A stretch of DNA of 64,000 bases, taken from contig NW_004450662.1 in the NCBI RefSeq assembly GCF_000321225.1, positions 1,786,073-1,850,072 of the forward strand. Direction: 5' to 3'. The first letter of the stretch is position 1. Every line of letters starts with the position of its first letter. This stretch comes from Odobenus rosmarus divergens (lineage: Eukaryota > Chordata > Mammalia > Carnivora > Odobenidae). A model generated the notes under the pieces. The model made no database searches. It was given only the letters and a program-made list of their open reading frames with translations, and had not been told where the DNA came from. This document shows, piece by piece, positions 24,136 through 36,624 of the stretch. The translations under genes were made by a program, and so were the position numbers.

Positions 24136-25582
24136 AGACAGTGAAAACTTAGGTCTATTCATTAGTTGTTTCTCAACATTGATCTTCAAAGCAGCATAGT
24201 TTATAATGAAGATTTTATATTTGGAGTAAAATGAGGAACAACTGACCAAAAGACATGCGGCAATTGCTTCCTAAAGCCAAATTTATTCTGAAAGTGTTTT
24301 GCCTATTTGTAATGAGACAGTGACAGCAGATGACCGTTTTTTATTTTTATTTTTTTAAAGTATTCTTACTTGGCAAATTGTTGGCAAGCTTACGTGGGAC
24401 ATGCAGGTGCTTTGCTTTATTTTTCAGTATTCTTGCTTATTGACATCCAGATGTCTGGGAACCACTGCTGTAGATTAAATCTAGCAAATTCTCAGTATGC
24501 AGTTATCCATCCTGGGATATGGCTTCTTCACGGTTTCTCATGCTAGCTCTTTGTCCATCTGTGAGATTTATGCCCAAGTGTTGATGATGCATCATTATCA
24601 AGAAGCGTTTTCTTCCTTGCCACAGCCTTAAGTTGGCTTTTGATCCTTCTCCAGCAGAAATGGAAATGCCTCACTTAGTGTTAAGTACACCTTCATTGTT
24701 CCCTGTGCTGAGGTCAGGAGGCAAGCACCTAGAAAGTCTCTTCATATAAAGGCTGCTTTTTAGATGTTTTATTAGTACTGCCGTTGGTTATTTTAATTAG
24801 TAGTATGTTTTATGTGCACCCTGAGGCTGTTCAAGCAAAGAATGTAATTCAAATAAACAAAATAATATCTGATGTTTTGGAACACCCACACCTGCCATCT
24901 GGGCCTTTACTCTTAAGGTATACTTAGGTTGGTAGGGAAGCTAGGAAGAGAAAAAGGAGATGATTATGTAGCATTATGAAAGGTTTTAAATGTAAATTCT
25001 TGGAAAGCTTGATAACCAAGTTTTTAGCTTGGTAATGCCATTTTCTTCATAAGCAGTGGTTCCTTTCTTAAGATAAATACTGAGTTTTCACGGGAAGACC
25101 TATCTTTTCCATTGTTTTGCATGTTGCTCACGTTTTTTACCTGCCTTTCTAACCGTTTTCGGGGTCCTGTGAGTACCTGAGAGATAATTTGACTGTAAAA
25201 TAGTGGATGACGCTTTCACAATGCAAGAAAGTTTGCTAGGGTAATTTCTCTAGTTTTTTGTTTTTTGTTTTTTTAACTTGGATATAAAGTAAAGGGGCCA
25301 CCTCTCCAAGTTTTTACAATGAAATCGTAAACTAGTCTCTGACTTTTTTTTTTTTCTTTTCCACTTGGCTTTTTTTTGAGTTAACACAAATACTCTCTTT
25401 TCTGTTTGCAAACTGAAGTGAACTATATGCTTTTGACTTAATTTTGAGAGCTGAAATTGTGTTGATTTTGGATGCCTTTGCTGGATTTTCCCGCCATTCC
25501 CTCTTTCATTAGGTACAGTCCTTTTTGGAGTTTGCCAAAGATGAGGCAAAACTTGTGTAAGAGGTACACCTGAGCTTTTACC

Positions 25583-25604
25583 TTTTTTTTTTTTTTTTTT
25601 TTTT
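25583..25604. repeat. Poly-T run (22 T)
   Basis: An uninterrupted T homopolymer with no SINE or L1 sequence attached that I can recognise. Confidence 0.9.
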
Positions 25605-26193
25605 GCCTAAACACAGCACTTGTAAAATGTTTGTCATAAAGCTGGAAAAAATTATGGAGTTTTTTTTTCCTCCCTTAGAGACAGAACCTCAGCCACACTA
25701 AATTAGTAAATGTTCTACCTGACTGACATTCTCTAAGAAAAAGAAATATATCCATTTAGGCTACTAACTTATTTTTTTAAAAATATATTTAACATATATT
25801 TAATTATTAAAATATATTGAGACATTTTATAACATTTAAAAAAATCTATTTTTAAAATGAGGGCTCCTGCCATTTTTTGAAACTTTTTTATGCCTCAAAA
25901 ATAGTTTTAAATGCTCTTGTTTGTATGTAATCCAAGAGTTAAAGAGGTCAGAGACTTAGGAAATGAGATCATGGTGTCTCTATTGTCTTATTCTACTTTA
26001 TCACCCCCCACCCTTCTTTTTTTCCCCAGTTACCTTGAATATAAGTACACAGTACACTTTCTTTGTGTAAATGGGAAACTGCTTTTTTGTGTTTTTAGGC
26101 TGCAGATTCCAACTGCACTCACAATCTGGCTTAGAAAGTGGGTCTAATAAAATTTTAGAATATTAAGCTAAGGATACAACCCACAGCACTCTT

Positions 26194-26395
26194 TTTTTCC
26201 CCCGAGATTTTATTTATTTATTTGACAGGGAGAGAGAGGGAGAGAGTACAAGCAGGGGGAGCGGCAGAGGGAGAGGGAGAAGCAGGCTCCCCACTGAGCA
26301 GGGAGCCTGGATGTGGGGCTCAATCTCAGGACCCTGGGATCATGATCTGAGCTGAAGGCAGACGCTTAACCGACTGAGCCACCCAGGCGCCCCAC
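26194..26395 (-). mobile_element. Carnivore tRNA-Lys SINE
   Basis: Antisense element between perfect 14-bp duplications CCCACAGCACTCTT at 26180-26193 and 26396-26409. Its head GAGCCACCCAGGCGCCCC is intact. Confidence 0.95.
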
Positions 26396-26891
26396 CCCAC
26401 AGCACTCTTAAAATTTGAAGACCCACATTAATTATGTCATTATAGAAAGAATGAAGCTGTAATGCGCCTGTAAATCTCACCAAAAAGACATAACAAAACA
26501 AGACACAAACCTCCTCATGTTGTTCATAGAAGCCAATGATGACAGGTCTTTCCAAGAAGAGTCCGGCTATGAGGGTATATAGATGTAGCAACATACAAAA
26601 TGTATTCTACAGATGGAAGGTGTGACTAGTATACATAGGAAATGTTGAGTATAGTGTAATCTAAAAAATTTTAAGAAATATGCCAGAGCTTATATAATCT
26701 AAGTCAGAGTCTGTAAGCTGTGTATTCAATCTCACATTGCTGTTACTGTGCCGAGAAATTTGGAGCTCTTTGAGAATTATCTTTACTGGTTATAGCACTG
26801 TAAGAAAATTCTTGGTGTTCTTAATTTGTTGGGAAATAGCCATTAATGAATAAATTAGTTGATAATGTTGGAGTTAAGACACTGTAGTGTT

Positions 26892-27099
26892 GGGGGCGCC
26901 TGGGTGGTTCAGTTGGTTAAGCATGTGGCTCAGTCGGTTAAGCGTCTGCCTTTGGCTCAGGTCATGATCTCGGGGTCCTGGGATCAAGCCCTGCGTCGGG
27001 CTCCCTGCTCAGAGGGGAGTCTGCTTCTCCCTTCCCCCCTGCTTGTGTTCTCTCTCTCTCTCTCTTTCAAATAAATAAATTTAAAAAATCTTAAAAAAA
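26892..27099 (+). mobile_element. Carnivore tRNA-Lys SINE with internal 21-bp duplication
   Basis: Sense element whose tRNA-derived head carries two tandem 21-bp units: GTGGTTCAGTTGGTTAAGCAT (26904-26924) and its near-copy with CTC and CGG in place of TTC and TGG (26925-26945). Flanks carry an imperfect target-site duplication, CACTGTAGTGTT versus CACTGTGGTGTT. Confidence 0.92.
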
Positions 27100-29784
27100 G
27101 CCACTGTGGTGTTAAAAATCAGTTGTAATCATAACATAGTAAGAATGATTTTTATACCTGGTTTATACATTCATAGTGAAAATAAAGGATTTTCAGAGAA
27201 GTTATGCACAGAGGAGTTATCAGTGGAATAAGTTTTTGTGTCTTCCAAGTTGGGCCAGTCTGCCCTTGTGTTTTCCCCAGTAGTGTATCTAGTGCGTGTG
27301 TGCGTGTGTGTGTGTGTCAGCGTGTCCTTGAATGGTCTTGACCATCCTGTTTACCGTTGCCTCACGTAATGTCAAAAAGCAGTCACTGTTGTTTGCTACA
27401 TACGCAGCCTAGCAGAGTTGTTCTTGCAGGCTTTGCTTCATTTCTGGGAGACAGGCTGGACCTAATGCTAAAGCTGCTTCTTCAGCTCTCCCAGTTGGAT
27501 TAAAATGACCTGTGATATTGTGCTGTGTTTGCAAAGATACCGTGATCTTAATTGATTTTTCTATTTTCTAGTTCATCGGGGCATTGTATCCTGATCATTT
27601 CTTTGATTCTAACTGCCTAGCAAAGTTTTCTGGGTTGCAGGTTTTCTTCCTGCAGGCCAGTGTGTATTTTTACATATCTAGAGACTTAACAGTCCATTTG
27701 AGGTGATTAGGTACTGACTACACAGTAATCTGTGATGGGCTTGTATGTCCATTTATGAATGTGCTTGAAGCATCCCATGATCAAGGCACGGCCATTCTTC
27801 CATGGCACTAGGGCAGCTGAGATGAAGCTGTGTCTGACCTAACTCCCATCACCAGTTGAACCAAGCAGCAACACCTGAGAAATCAAGTCTTCAGTGATTT
27901 TATGCAGCCATGGTTAAAGGTGGAATGAAGTCCTTGGAAACCAGGGTCACTACGTCCCAGGTCTCTAGGAAGCTTCCAGCTCAGCAGGTAGCAGAATATA
28001 AAAGTCACCATGATGGAAGTTCCTGTGCGCTCAGCCAGCATTGATTCAAGTTTATTTGCAGCACAGATAGTTTTCTTAGGTTTCTCATTTTTTCTTATTT
28101 TGCTTTTTCCTAAATGTTTGACTGTATACATTAGAATCCATTTCATGACAATGAGTTTCTCCTTGAGGTTTTATTTCCTTGTTATTAAAATGAAATCTAA
28201 ACTGAACCCCAGGAGGGTGAGTCTTTTGGAACATCCAGGGAGAAATTTGTTTCATTTGGTAAGGTCTCAGCAATGCTCTGGACATAATAACAACTATATT
28301 AAATTTATTACCTAACACTTATCTAGAGCCCCTTTTCAAATGTTTTCATTTTCCTCCTCATCCTTCATCAAAAAAAAGGTTAGCCAAATGTCTGTCTGGA
28401 TCTTTATAAGATCAGTCTGTTCAAGTTTAACTAGTTCTTAGCAAACTTAAAAACTTCGGCTCTTACCTAGCTTTTGTTTCATGGTTACCAAAAATCCCTG
28501 TTATTTCCCCCCCACCCACCCTGTGAAGCCAATGCCAGTGGCAACCTTGAAAAATCTACTGAGTGTTGATCTGCAGCAAGTGCTGACTCTTTGGTGCCTG
28601 CAAAGTAATCCTCTTGAAACTTGCTGTATTTTGTCTTTTTAATATTCTCTGCCAAGTCACTTTGTAGAATTTCTCTGTCCGCAGCTGTGTTTTAAAAATA
28701 TTCATAATGTGCCCATACAGCTCACAGTAGATGCCAGAATTATCTTATCTCCATGATTTTTGGTTTCCTGTGTTCTAGAAGCAGGAAGAAATAGTCTCTT
28801 TGAAAGACAGTGGAACAGGAACACTTGACATTTTTTTTTTTTTTAACACACAAATACTGTGAATAGAACCTAACTGCGCACTTAGACCCCTTCTCTTTTG
28901 GTGTGTAATTAAGACCACACTGCCTCCTCCAGCCCCTCACTGTTGCCCCTTTCTGCTGGTGATCTCTGACCCCAGTGACCTTTCCTGGGGTCAGTCCTAG
29001 GCCCTTTTCATTGTGTTGGAGCCCAAGTGGCTCATGTGGAGTTGATTATCTCTTTGCTCATTTGGCCTTTTTGGTGCCATAACTGCAAGTCACTTCCATT
29101 TTCTTCCTCTCCTTCTGACGGTCCACAGTGAAAGGAAATGCTTCTGCAGCAGCAGGATCAGTGTGTATGCCTGGCTGACTTGATGGAGACTCGGGGGACA
29201 GGGTGGGGGGAGGGTTGTGAGGTCTGGAGGTGAGCACAGTTTGAAGGAGTCGCTCTGAGTGAGGGTGCGATCGTTATGTACTCATCAAATGGGCCCTCTG
29301 AAGAGCTGTGTTTCATGTGGAGGGGTCTGAGTTCTGGTTGAGGAGAGACTGCTACACGTTCCTGATGGGGACCTGGCTGTTTGATGTCCTACAGCCCTAC
29401 ATTTAGAAGATTTATATGTTGCTCCCACTGCCTCCCACTGCCTCCCAGCTCCTTGGCCGGTCAGGGCATGCTTGCGTCCTTGTCAGTTGCACATGACTGA
29501 CTGCTTTAAGGCATTCTTTCATTTCTGAACGAAGGAGAATCACCCCTGTAGGTTAACGCACTGACAATTAGATGGTGTCTTTGTTGCAACTGGACTCATG
29601 ATGGCACTTGGCTGCTTTTCCTCACCTTCCTCCCGCCCCTACCCACTCCTCCGGTGAAATCACTGAAAGGTGTGTGGCAGTTACTATTCTCAGTTTTTTG
29701 AGGCCCCGTGTGTACATGCAGATCAAAGGCTCGAGTGATCCCGGAGGAGTCAACGGTTAAGGAATGGGTCCGGTTACCCTAAGC

Positions 29785-29884
29785 TGGGTGTTACACGCAA
29801 CCGATGAATTACTGAACTCTCCATCTGAAACCAATGATGTCCTCTATGTTGGCTAATTGAATTTAAATTAAAAAAAAAAAAAAA
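29785..29884 (+). mobile_element. L1 3' end, sense, very short
   Basis: About 100 bases of carnivore L1 3' UTR: GCTGGGTGTTACACGCAACC, an AACCAATGATGTCCTCTATG stretch, and a GAATTTAAATT plus 15-A tail. Diverged from the copy at 13284. Confidence 0.75.
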
Positions 29885-30499
29885 GACGGAGATGCGTATG
29901 AAACTCAGTGACATTTTGAAACTCGTTTTTAGGAAATCTGAGGGTTCCTCCCTAGTTCATCCCCCTTTTCTTTTTCTTTTAAAAGTTTTTATTAATGGTA
30001 TTGATCATGTGGATTATTTCAAAAGAGGCATTGCTACGCCTTCCGACGCGGTGGATTTTTTTTTTTTTTTTTTTAGGATTCTCCCCTCCTCAAAAGGGAG
30101 CAACAGTTTCGTCTGTTACTGTCCCCTCAAATCTCTGAGGCGCTTCAGGCTTCTTTCTGCTTGCCTCCTCTGTCTTAGAGTTCCACTTATGGCCAACTCA
30201 GCTCATTTTCTCTGCGCCTTAAGGGACACGCTCTGCATTCCCTGCTGCCATCAAAACAGCGATAACAAGCCATGGAAAACCCCCCTGCCTCTCATGTATT
30301 TCCTGTACTTAGTGCACGTCCCGCACTCACTTGTCCAAGTAGAAATCTGGACAGCAGCCTTGTTCCTTTATTTAAGGTCAGAGCAGTGGGGAAACAGAAG
30401 TGGATGGTGATATATTCCAAAGACGTCTAAGAGATCGTTTCCTTCCCAGTCCAGATCATTCACTATCCAAGTCCTATCAGTGCCACCTTTTAATAACAC

Positions 30500-30925
30500 C
30501 TGGTAAATATGTCCATGTCTTTAAAATTTTTTTTTAATCTTTTAAGTCTGTCCCCTACTATTTCTCTAGTACAGTACCCCATCTTCCTTCCCCAGGGCCT
30601 TCTAACCTCCATTCCTCTCCTCAGCCATACTCCACCTGGCAGCATAAATGATTTTTTCAAAGGCACAAGTCAGATCTCGTCCCTTGCCTGCTTAAAAGCC
30701 ATTAATACTCCCCTCTCAGGATAAAAGCCAAATACCCTGACCTGATTTATATTGTTCTGTGTGCTGTAGCTTCTACTCCCCTATGCCGCCTTACCCCCCT
30801 CCCCTTATTTTCCTCCTCATACTCGGCTCTGCAGCCATACTTCCTTTCTCCTAATTCTGTGCACATGTAGCTCCTTCTCTTTGGAGCACCATCTCCCCTT
30901 GCTGTTCCTCCCTCCCTTCCTCCCT
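30500..30925 (+). repeat. L2 LINE relic, sense (probable)
   Basis: CT-rich sequence matching the remembered order of an old LINE 3' part: AAGTCAGATCTCGTCCCTTG, GCCTGCTTAAAAGCCATTAA, GGATAAAAGCCAAATACCCT, later GGAGCACCATCTCCCCTTGC. Old and gapped, so boundaries are approximate. Confidence 0.5.
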
Positions 30926-32074
30926 CCTGATCCGCAGACTCATCCATTCAGATTCGCCTGATCCTTGTTTCCATGAGAAGTCTCCTTCAGCCTTCTAAGT
31001 CCAGGTGAAGTGAGCCTTCTGTTTCCTATAGCACTTCTGCTTTATTCTGTGGCTCACCCATCCCCCCTCCCTTAACTACTTTAATTCTTGATAGCCTCTA
31101 TTTCCTAAAAGCGTTGCCTCTTATTGAAAACCATTTCCATTGATTTTGATGGGAAAAAGTCATGATGTATTCCATCCTGATCCAATAGCCACAGTCTTTA
31201 CAGAGAGAAAAACAAGTAACTGAGCAAGAAAAAATTTGTAAACAAGTTGTATAGGTGATAAACAGTATTTTGAAAGTAAATACAGAATGTTCTTAAATAC
31301 AGTGCCGTGGAGTTACTGTGCTCAACCAAGGAAGAGAAGACTTGAGGCTGGTGGCTGGTGAAGGAGGGCCGTGAGGAAGTCCTCCTCCCAAGATGGTAGA
31401 GAGGCAGGAAAATCGACGTTCAGACAGCAGGTCCTTTTAAGGAGTGATCTGCATTCACATTGAACTGAATCACAGAGTTGCAGCACAGAAGAACACCTGA
31501 TGGCAAAATCAGGTCAAACAGGGGGGTGCTCCCCAACTCATGGAAATGGTGCACACACAGCAGAGAGTTTAGCAGAAAATGCTCCCCTTCCTCCCACTCA
31601 CTTGGCATCTGTACACAGAGCACAATGTTCACCCAAATATAGCACGCCATTCCAATTCTCCTAGATGAGACTTTCTGACTAAAAACCATGGGGTTGTGGA
31701 AACCGGGTGTATCTTTGCCTGAAGCTGTAATATCAAAGTACCGCGTTTTCGTTTCTGATTGGAAAAGTTGTGGTGCCGAATAAAGAGAAGCCGTCCAAAA
31801 AGTGGAATGACTGCAGGAGCCCTTGTGGCAAAAAGACTAGTCGTTCTGTTAGGTGAGTGTGTGCTTGGGTGGCTTTGCTAGTTGTCACTTCCCTCACCTG
31901 AGCACGAGCCACAGGGAGGCAGACATCCTGTCTGTGGCTGAGTTCCCAGCAGAGCCTGATGCATACAAGATAGCTTCCTCTGGATATATTTCACGTTCCT
32001 CTTGGGCTGATGACACTTTATTCCAAAGCTAATCATGTTCATGCCCTCTTTTCTCAATTAGACTGCAGTATCGT

Positions 32075-32180
32075 TTAGTTCAGGAATTATGCCCACCTCA
32101 TCTTCCTTAATCTCTGTACCCCCTCAGGGGTTCTTGCCCAAAGTAGATGCCCTGTGTATGGAATTAATGGACTGAGTATT
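32075..32180 (+). repeat. L2 LINE 3' end relic, sense
   Basis: The stretch TTAATCTCTGTACCCCCTCA, followed by CCCAAAGTAGATGCCCTGTG and a TGGAATTAATGGACTGA tail, resembles a worn L2 3' terminus. Confidence 0.45.
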
Positions 32181-32452
32181 TTCTAGAAAAAGTAGGGTTC
32201 TTTGAGAAGTCCATGCGGGAAACAATTTAGCTCCTTAGCTAAATTATTCAAATATTCAGAATGAAGAAAACTTTCAGAGATTTATAATTCGATGTGATTA
32301 AAGTCAAGGTAGCTCAATGAGTTAAAAAAAAATATATGTTTGACTTCCCTCATTGAAATTGTGCTGAATTAATCTTGACAGCACTTATTCAAAAATTTTT
32401 AAGTAGACATGTTCTATTCTTTCTTTTGTTACTGCAGAAGACTCATTTTTTA

Positions 32453-32648
32453 TTTTTTTTTTAAGATTTTATTTATTTATTTGAGAGAGAGAGAATGAGA
32501 GCCAGAGAGCACGAGAGGGAAGAGGGCCAGAGGGAGAAGCAGACTCCCTGCTGAGCAGGGAGCCCGATGCGGGACTCGATCCCGGGACTCCAGGATCATG
32601 ACCTGAGCCGAAGGCAGTCGCTTAACCAACTGAGCCACCCAGGCGCCC
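32453..32648 (-). mobile_element. Carnivore tRNA-Lys SINE (young subfamily)
   Basis: Antisense element with a perfect 17-bp target-site duplication AGAAGACTCATTTTTTA at 32436-32452 and 32649-32665. It is nearly identical to the copy at 36625, sharing a GAATGAGAG...CACGAG...GGAAGAGG body, so both come from one recently active subfamily. Confidence 0.96.
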
Positions 32649-33801
32649 AGAAGACTCATTTTTTAAATCAACAGGAGAAGTAGCATGTTATGGAATAGAT
32701 TATTTGAAAATAAAGGCCAACCTTTTGTTTTTAAAGAAGGAAATTACTGTGTCATGCAGAATAAGATGGTTTTAAAAAAGGAAACTTTTAAGAATTTTCT
32801 GTTTTGAAGACCTACACGGATCCCAAGCGGAGTTTTTGTTCACAGATTAATCACAGTTATTCCCTAAACCTGAAAGAAAACTATAAGAAAGTTTGATATA
32901 GGAGTCTAGCGAGGAGGATAATTCAGAGAGACAGCTTTGATCATCCTTAGGAAAGCAAATGCATTGCTTCAAAAACAAAGGAATCAAATCTAGAAATTCA
33001 GGAAAGACTTTTCCCAAAGGATTATTCTGGCAGCATGTTGAAAAGAGGTTATAAAAGCATCAAGTTCACAACCTGAACAATAAGTTAAGTAAATGTTAGG
33101 GAAGTATTTCCTTTCTTATTCTAAGACTAGGCATACCTTTAGCTTGCTTTTGCCAACAAATGCTGCTAAGCCTGGGCTGGCATAAAAGTACAGTATGTTA
33201 TATAAGACAAATTGCCTTCTACATAGATGTGAAGGAGAGCTTAAAGGAAGCCCTATAACTTGGGACATATACCAGTCATCTTTAGGAACATTAGGCTAGG
33301 ACTCAGGGAGCAGCACTCATCCGGTGCAAAAGTGGGGAGCCCTCCAGTGATTTTTATAGTGTGGAGGAAAGAGTTGTCCCCTGATTTGTAGGTTTAATAG
33401 GGTACTACGCTTAGCCGTTCTGTTTTGTTTTTGGGTTTTTGTACCTTATAGTCTTTTCCCTGGAGAGATAGTACTATCAGGTGCTTTCTTGGGACCATCT
33501 TCTCACTTAAATCAGCCACTCAGAACTGCTGTGAAAATAATAGAATTGTGTTGGCCATTAACTTCCTCTGAAGATAGGAAGTAGATAGAAGAACTTCCTC
33601 ATGGTCCTGTTAATTTCTTGTGAGACCAGTGATTTGGGTAAGCCTCAAGAGTTCTGATTTTCACGCTGGGAATTGATCACATCTTTGCTCAAGTCCAGTA
33701 GTAAGGCAAGAGCAAACCCAATTTAAAATTCAGTGCCTAGAGTTATTTTATTACCTCTAGTAGTTTAGGGAAGTAGAGGTGTTTAAATGCTTTATGGACA
33801 A

Positions 33802-33901
33802 GGGGCACCTGGGTGGCTCAGTTGGTTAAGCGTCTGCCTTTGGCTCAGCTCATGATCCCAGGCCCCTGGGATTAAGCCCCACATCAGGCTCCCTGCTCGA
33901 C
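33802..33901 (+). mobile_element. Carnivore SINE lacking its 3' half
   Basis: The sense head GGCACCTGGGTGGCTCAG and middle run to CCCTGCTC, then stop. The CT-rich part, AATAAA repeats and poly-A are missing. GACAAG occurs at both ends, so a small deletion or an aberrant insertion is possible. Confidence 0.8.
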
Positions 33902-34219
33902 AAGAAGAGCAGTAGGGAAGGGAGAATAAAGTTTTGAAGTGAATGGTAATTTACTATTTTGCATGCCAGCAAATATTGCCAAAAAGTGTCTGTCAGCAGT
34001 TTTCGCATACAAATTTATTTTTAGAGAAATGCATGTTATAAATTAAAATCACCCAGTATAACAACAGTGACCCTGCATCCTACTTTACAATAAATTTTGG
34101 GTGAAAAGCAGGGATTTTTATGTCCATGGTGTTTTTTGTAATTGAAAGTTTAGAGATTAACAAGGGTTGATAAATGTGGTCCACAGTGTCCATTCCTTTT
34201 ACCTTTTTTTTGTAGTTCC

Positions 34220-34398
34220 TTTTTAAAAAAATATTTATTTATTTGAGAGAGTGTGTGTGGTGGGCAGGGGAGGGAAGGGGCAGAGGGAGAGAGAGAGAGA
34301 ATCTCAAGTAGGCTCCGTGCTGAGGACAACCGGGAGATCAGGACCTGAGCCAAAACCAAGATCAGACGCTTAACCTACTGAGCCACTCAGATGGGCTC
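34220..34398 (-). mobile_element. Carnivore tRNA-Lys SINE (diverged)
   Basis: Antisense element from AAAATATTTATTTATTTGAG to GAGCCACTCAGATGGGC. Flanks share a TTGTAGTT word consistent with a decayed target-site duplication. Confidence 0.85.
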
Positions 34399-34700
34399 CC
34401 TTTGTTGTAGTTACTGTTATGTAAATTTAAAAGATTGTTTTTAAAAGTCCCTAATAGATTAAACAGTTAATGTTGCTCTGTGCCTTATCAAATATTTTAA
34501 TTAATTGCTCAAATTCATGTGTGACATCCATGCTTTGCTTCACCACAGGGTAAGGATGCAAACCATACTTTGGTGACTGCGTGTCTACCCTCCACTATGC
34601 TGATGGTGACTGTTGGGCATAGGGTTGTACATTATTGCCTTTTTTGGGGGTAAAACTACTTGACAGTATATATGTTAAGAGTATTAAAAATGTTTGTACT

Positions 34701-34864
34701 GGGGCTCCTGGGTGGCTCAGTCGGTTAAGCGTCCAACTCTTGGTTTTGACTCAGGTTGTAATCCCAGGGTCCTGGGATCAAACCCCATGTTGGGCTCCGT
34801 GCTCAGCAGGGAGTCTGCTTCTCTCTCTCTCTTTCTCCCTCTAAAATAAACAAATAAGATATTT
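34701..34864 (+). mobile_element. Carnivore tRNA-Lys SINE (older type)
   Basis: Sense element with CTCTTGGTTTTGACTCAGG in the head instead of the TGCCTTTGGCTCAGG of younger copies. Imperfect duplication AAAAATGTTTGTACT versus AAAAAGTTTGTGCTC. Confidence 0.9.
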
Positions 34865-35432
34865 TAAAAAGTTTGTGCTCTTGGCTCAGTAATTTTACTT
34901 TAAAAAAATCTATCCTAAAGACGTAAGTAGAAGAGTGCTTAAAGATTTATGGACAAAGATATTCATAACAGCATTATCTGTAATAGCAAGACAAATATAC
35001 CTGGCTACACACCCATATAAAAAATGTAGCCTAATTACCCAAAAGGAAGTGGCTAAGTAAATTAAAGTACATCTATTCAATAAAATATCTATAGCTGTTA
35101 TAGATTGTGTTTATGAATTATTTAATGAGCAAAAATCATTAGAGAAAAGATGAATAAAGCAGGATTTAAAACTATATTGCATATATGTTATAGTCTTAGT
35201 TATGTACCTATACACATATGAAAAGGATTAGAAGGAAATGCATCAAAATATTGATGTGTTATCTTTAGGTGGTAGAATTCTGTTTACTTGCTTTTGTTCT
35301 GTGCTAACTGTGTAGGGGTTTTTTTTTCAATGAATATTTGTGGAAACTTCGTTAAGAATTTTCTACTTGTAAAAGTAACATTGTAGAATATGTGAAGAAA
35401 ACTTGAGCATTTTATTTAAAAATATCATCTGG

Positions 35433-35633
35433 GAGCGCCTGGGTGGCTCAGTTGGTTAAGCGACTGCCTTTGGCTCAGGTCATGATCCTGGAGTCCAGGG
35501 TTCGAGTACCGTATCCGGCTCCCTGCTCGGCAAGGAGTCTGCTTCTCCCTCTCACCCTCCCCCTTCTCATGCTCTCTCTCTCTCATTCTCTCTCTCAAAT
35601 AAATAAATAAAATCTTTTAAAAAATTATAAAAT
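35433..35633 (+). mobile_element. Carnivore tRNA-Lys SINE
   Basis: Sense element with a perfect 14-bp duplication AAAATATCATCTGG (35419-35432 and 35634-35647). It keeps a tRNA B-box-like GGTTCGAGTAC. Confidence 0.95.
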
Positions 35634-35679
35634 AAAATATCATCTGGTATGATAACCACAGTGGGTGCTTTATTTTATT

Positions 35680-35878
35680 TATTTATTTTTAAGGATTTTA
35701 TTTATTTATTTGATAGAGAGAGACACAGCAAGAGAGGGAACACTAGCAGAAGGAGTGGGAGAGGGAGAAGCAGGCTTCCCGCTGAGTGGGGAGCCCGATG
35801 CGGGACTCGATCCCAGGACCCTGGGACCATGACCTGAGCCGAAGGCAGACGCTTAACGACCGAGCCACCCAGGCGCCC
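35680..35878 (-). mobile_element. Carnivore tRNA-Lys SINE
   Basis: Antisense element, from AAGGATTTTATTTATTTATT to GAGCCACCCAGGCGCC. First of three antisense copies in a row; a TATTTTATTT word lies on both sides. Confidence 0.92.
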
Positions 35879-35892
35879 TATTTTATTTTTTT

Positions 35893-36076
35893 AAAGAATT
35901 TTTTATTTATTCATTTGAGATAGAGAGAGCAGGAGCAGTGGGGAGAGGCAGAGGGAGAGGGAGAAGCAGGCTTCCTGCCGAGCAGGGAGCCTGATGTGGG
36001 GCTCGATCCCAGGACCCTGGGATCATGACCTGAGCCGAAGGCAGATGCTTAACCATCTGAGCCACCCAGGTGCCCC
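35893..36076 (-). mobile_element. Carnivore tRNA-Lys SINE
   Basis: Second antisense copy of the cluster, separated from the first by a T-rich spacer. Right end GAGCCACCCAGGTGCCCC. Confidence 0.92.
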
Positions 36077-36091
36077 ACATTAGGTGCTTAA

Positions 36092-36270
36092 AAAAAAAAA
36101 AAGATTTATTTGTCAGAGAGAGAGAGAGAGCACAAGCAGGGGGAGTGGGAGAGGGAGAAGCTGGCTTCCAGCCGAGCAGGGAGCCCGACGTGGGACTCGA
36201 TCCCAGGACTCTGGGATCATGACCTGAGCCGAAGGCGGATGCTCAACTGACTGAGCCACCCAGGCGTCCC
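36092..36270 (-). mobile_element. Carnivore tRNA-Lys SINE
   Basis: Third antisense copy. Its left end follows a run of 13 A rather than the expected T-run, so the junction has been rearranged or the A-run belongs to the flank. Right end GAGCCACCCAGGCGTCCC. Confidence 0.9.
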
Positions 36271-36624
36271 TAAAAAAATTTTTAAATGAGAAAAACACTG
36301 AAGTTTAAAACATGACATTGTGATTTAAATCAATTCTGTTCCTTCCATCTGATATGATTTAGATCAGAATTGTTTTTAATTTTTGCATAAAAATATTTGG
36401 ATGATATGTGTGCTAGAACAGAGGTCAGACAGCCTTTGGCAGTTATGATCCTACCGTGGACCTTTTCTCTGCTGCCCACTGTTTCCAGATCAGAAGAGGG
36501 GATAAGAGGAGGATGGGTTAGCAATTTCTATGCAGAAGAAATTAAGGCTGTTGTCTCCCTTGCCAAGGTAAATTTCTGTAGGTAAGAAAAGTAAAATACA
36601 TGTTAAGGCTACTGGCCTGTTTCT

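Noticed and set aside
26859..27074. Short ORFs with a WVVQLVKHVAQSVKRL-like start, also at 14915, 32477, 34635, 36113 and 52698
   Set aside because: They are translations of the SINE consensus, which is why the same peptide recurs across the window. They are not genes.
29892..30410. 172-codon plus-strand ORF in intron 1
   Set aside because: It contains a run of phenylalanines from a poly-T tract and no recognisable domain. It is also bordered by an L1 end and an L2-like relic.
35433..35510. tRNA-like A and B boxes
   Set aside because: They belong to the tRNA-derived heads of SINEs. No stand-alone tRNA with a full cloverleaf is seen.
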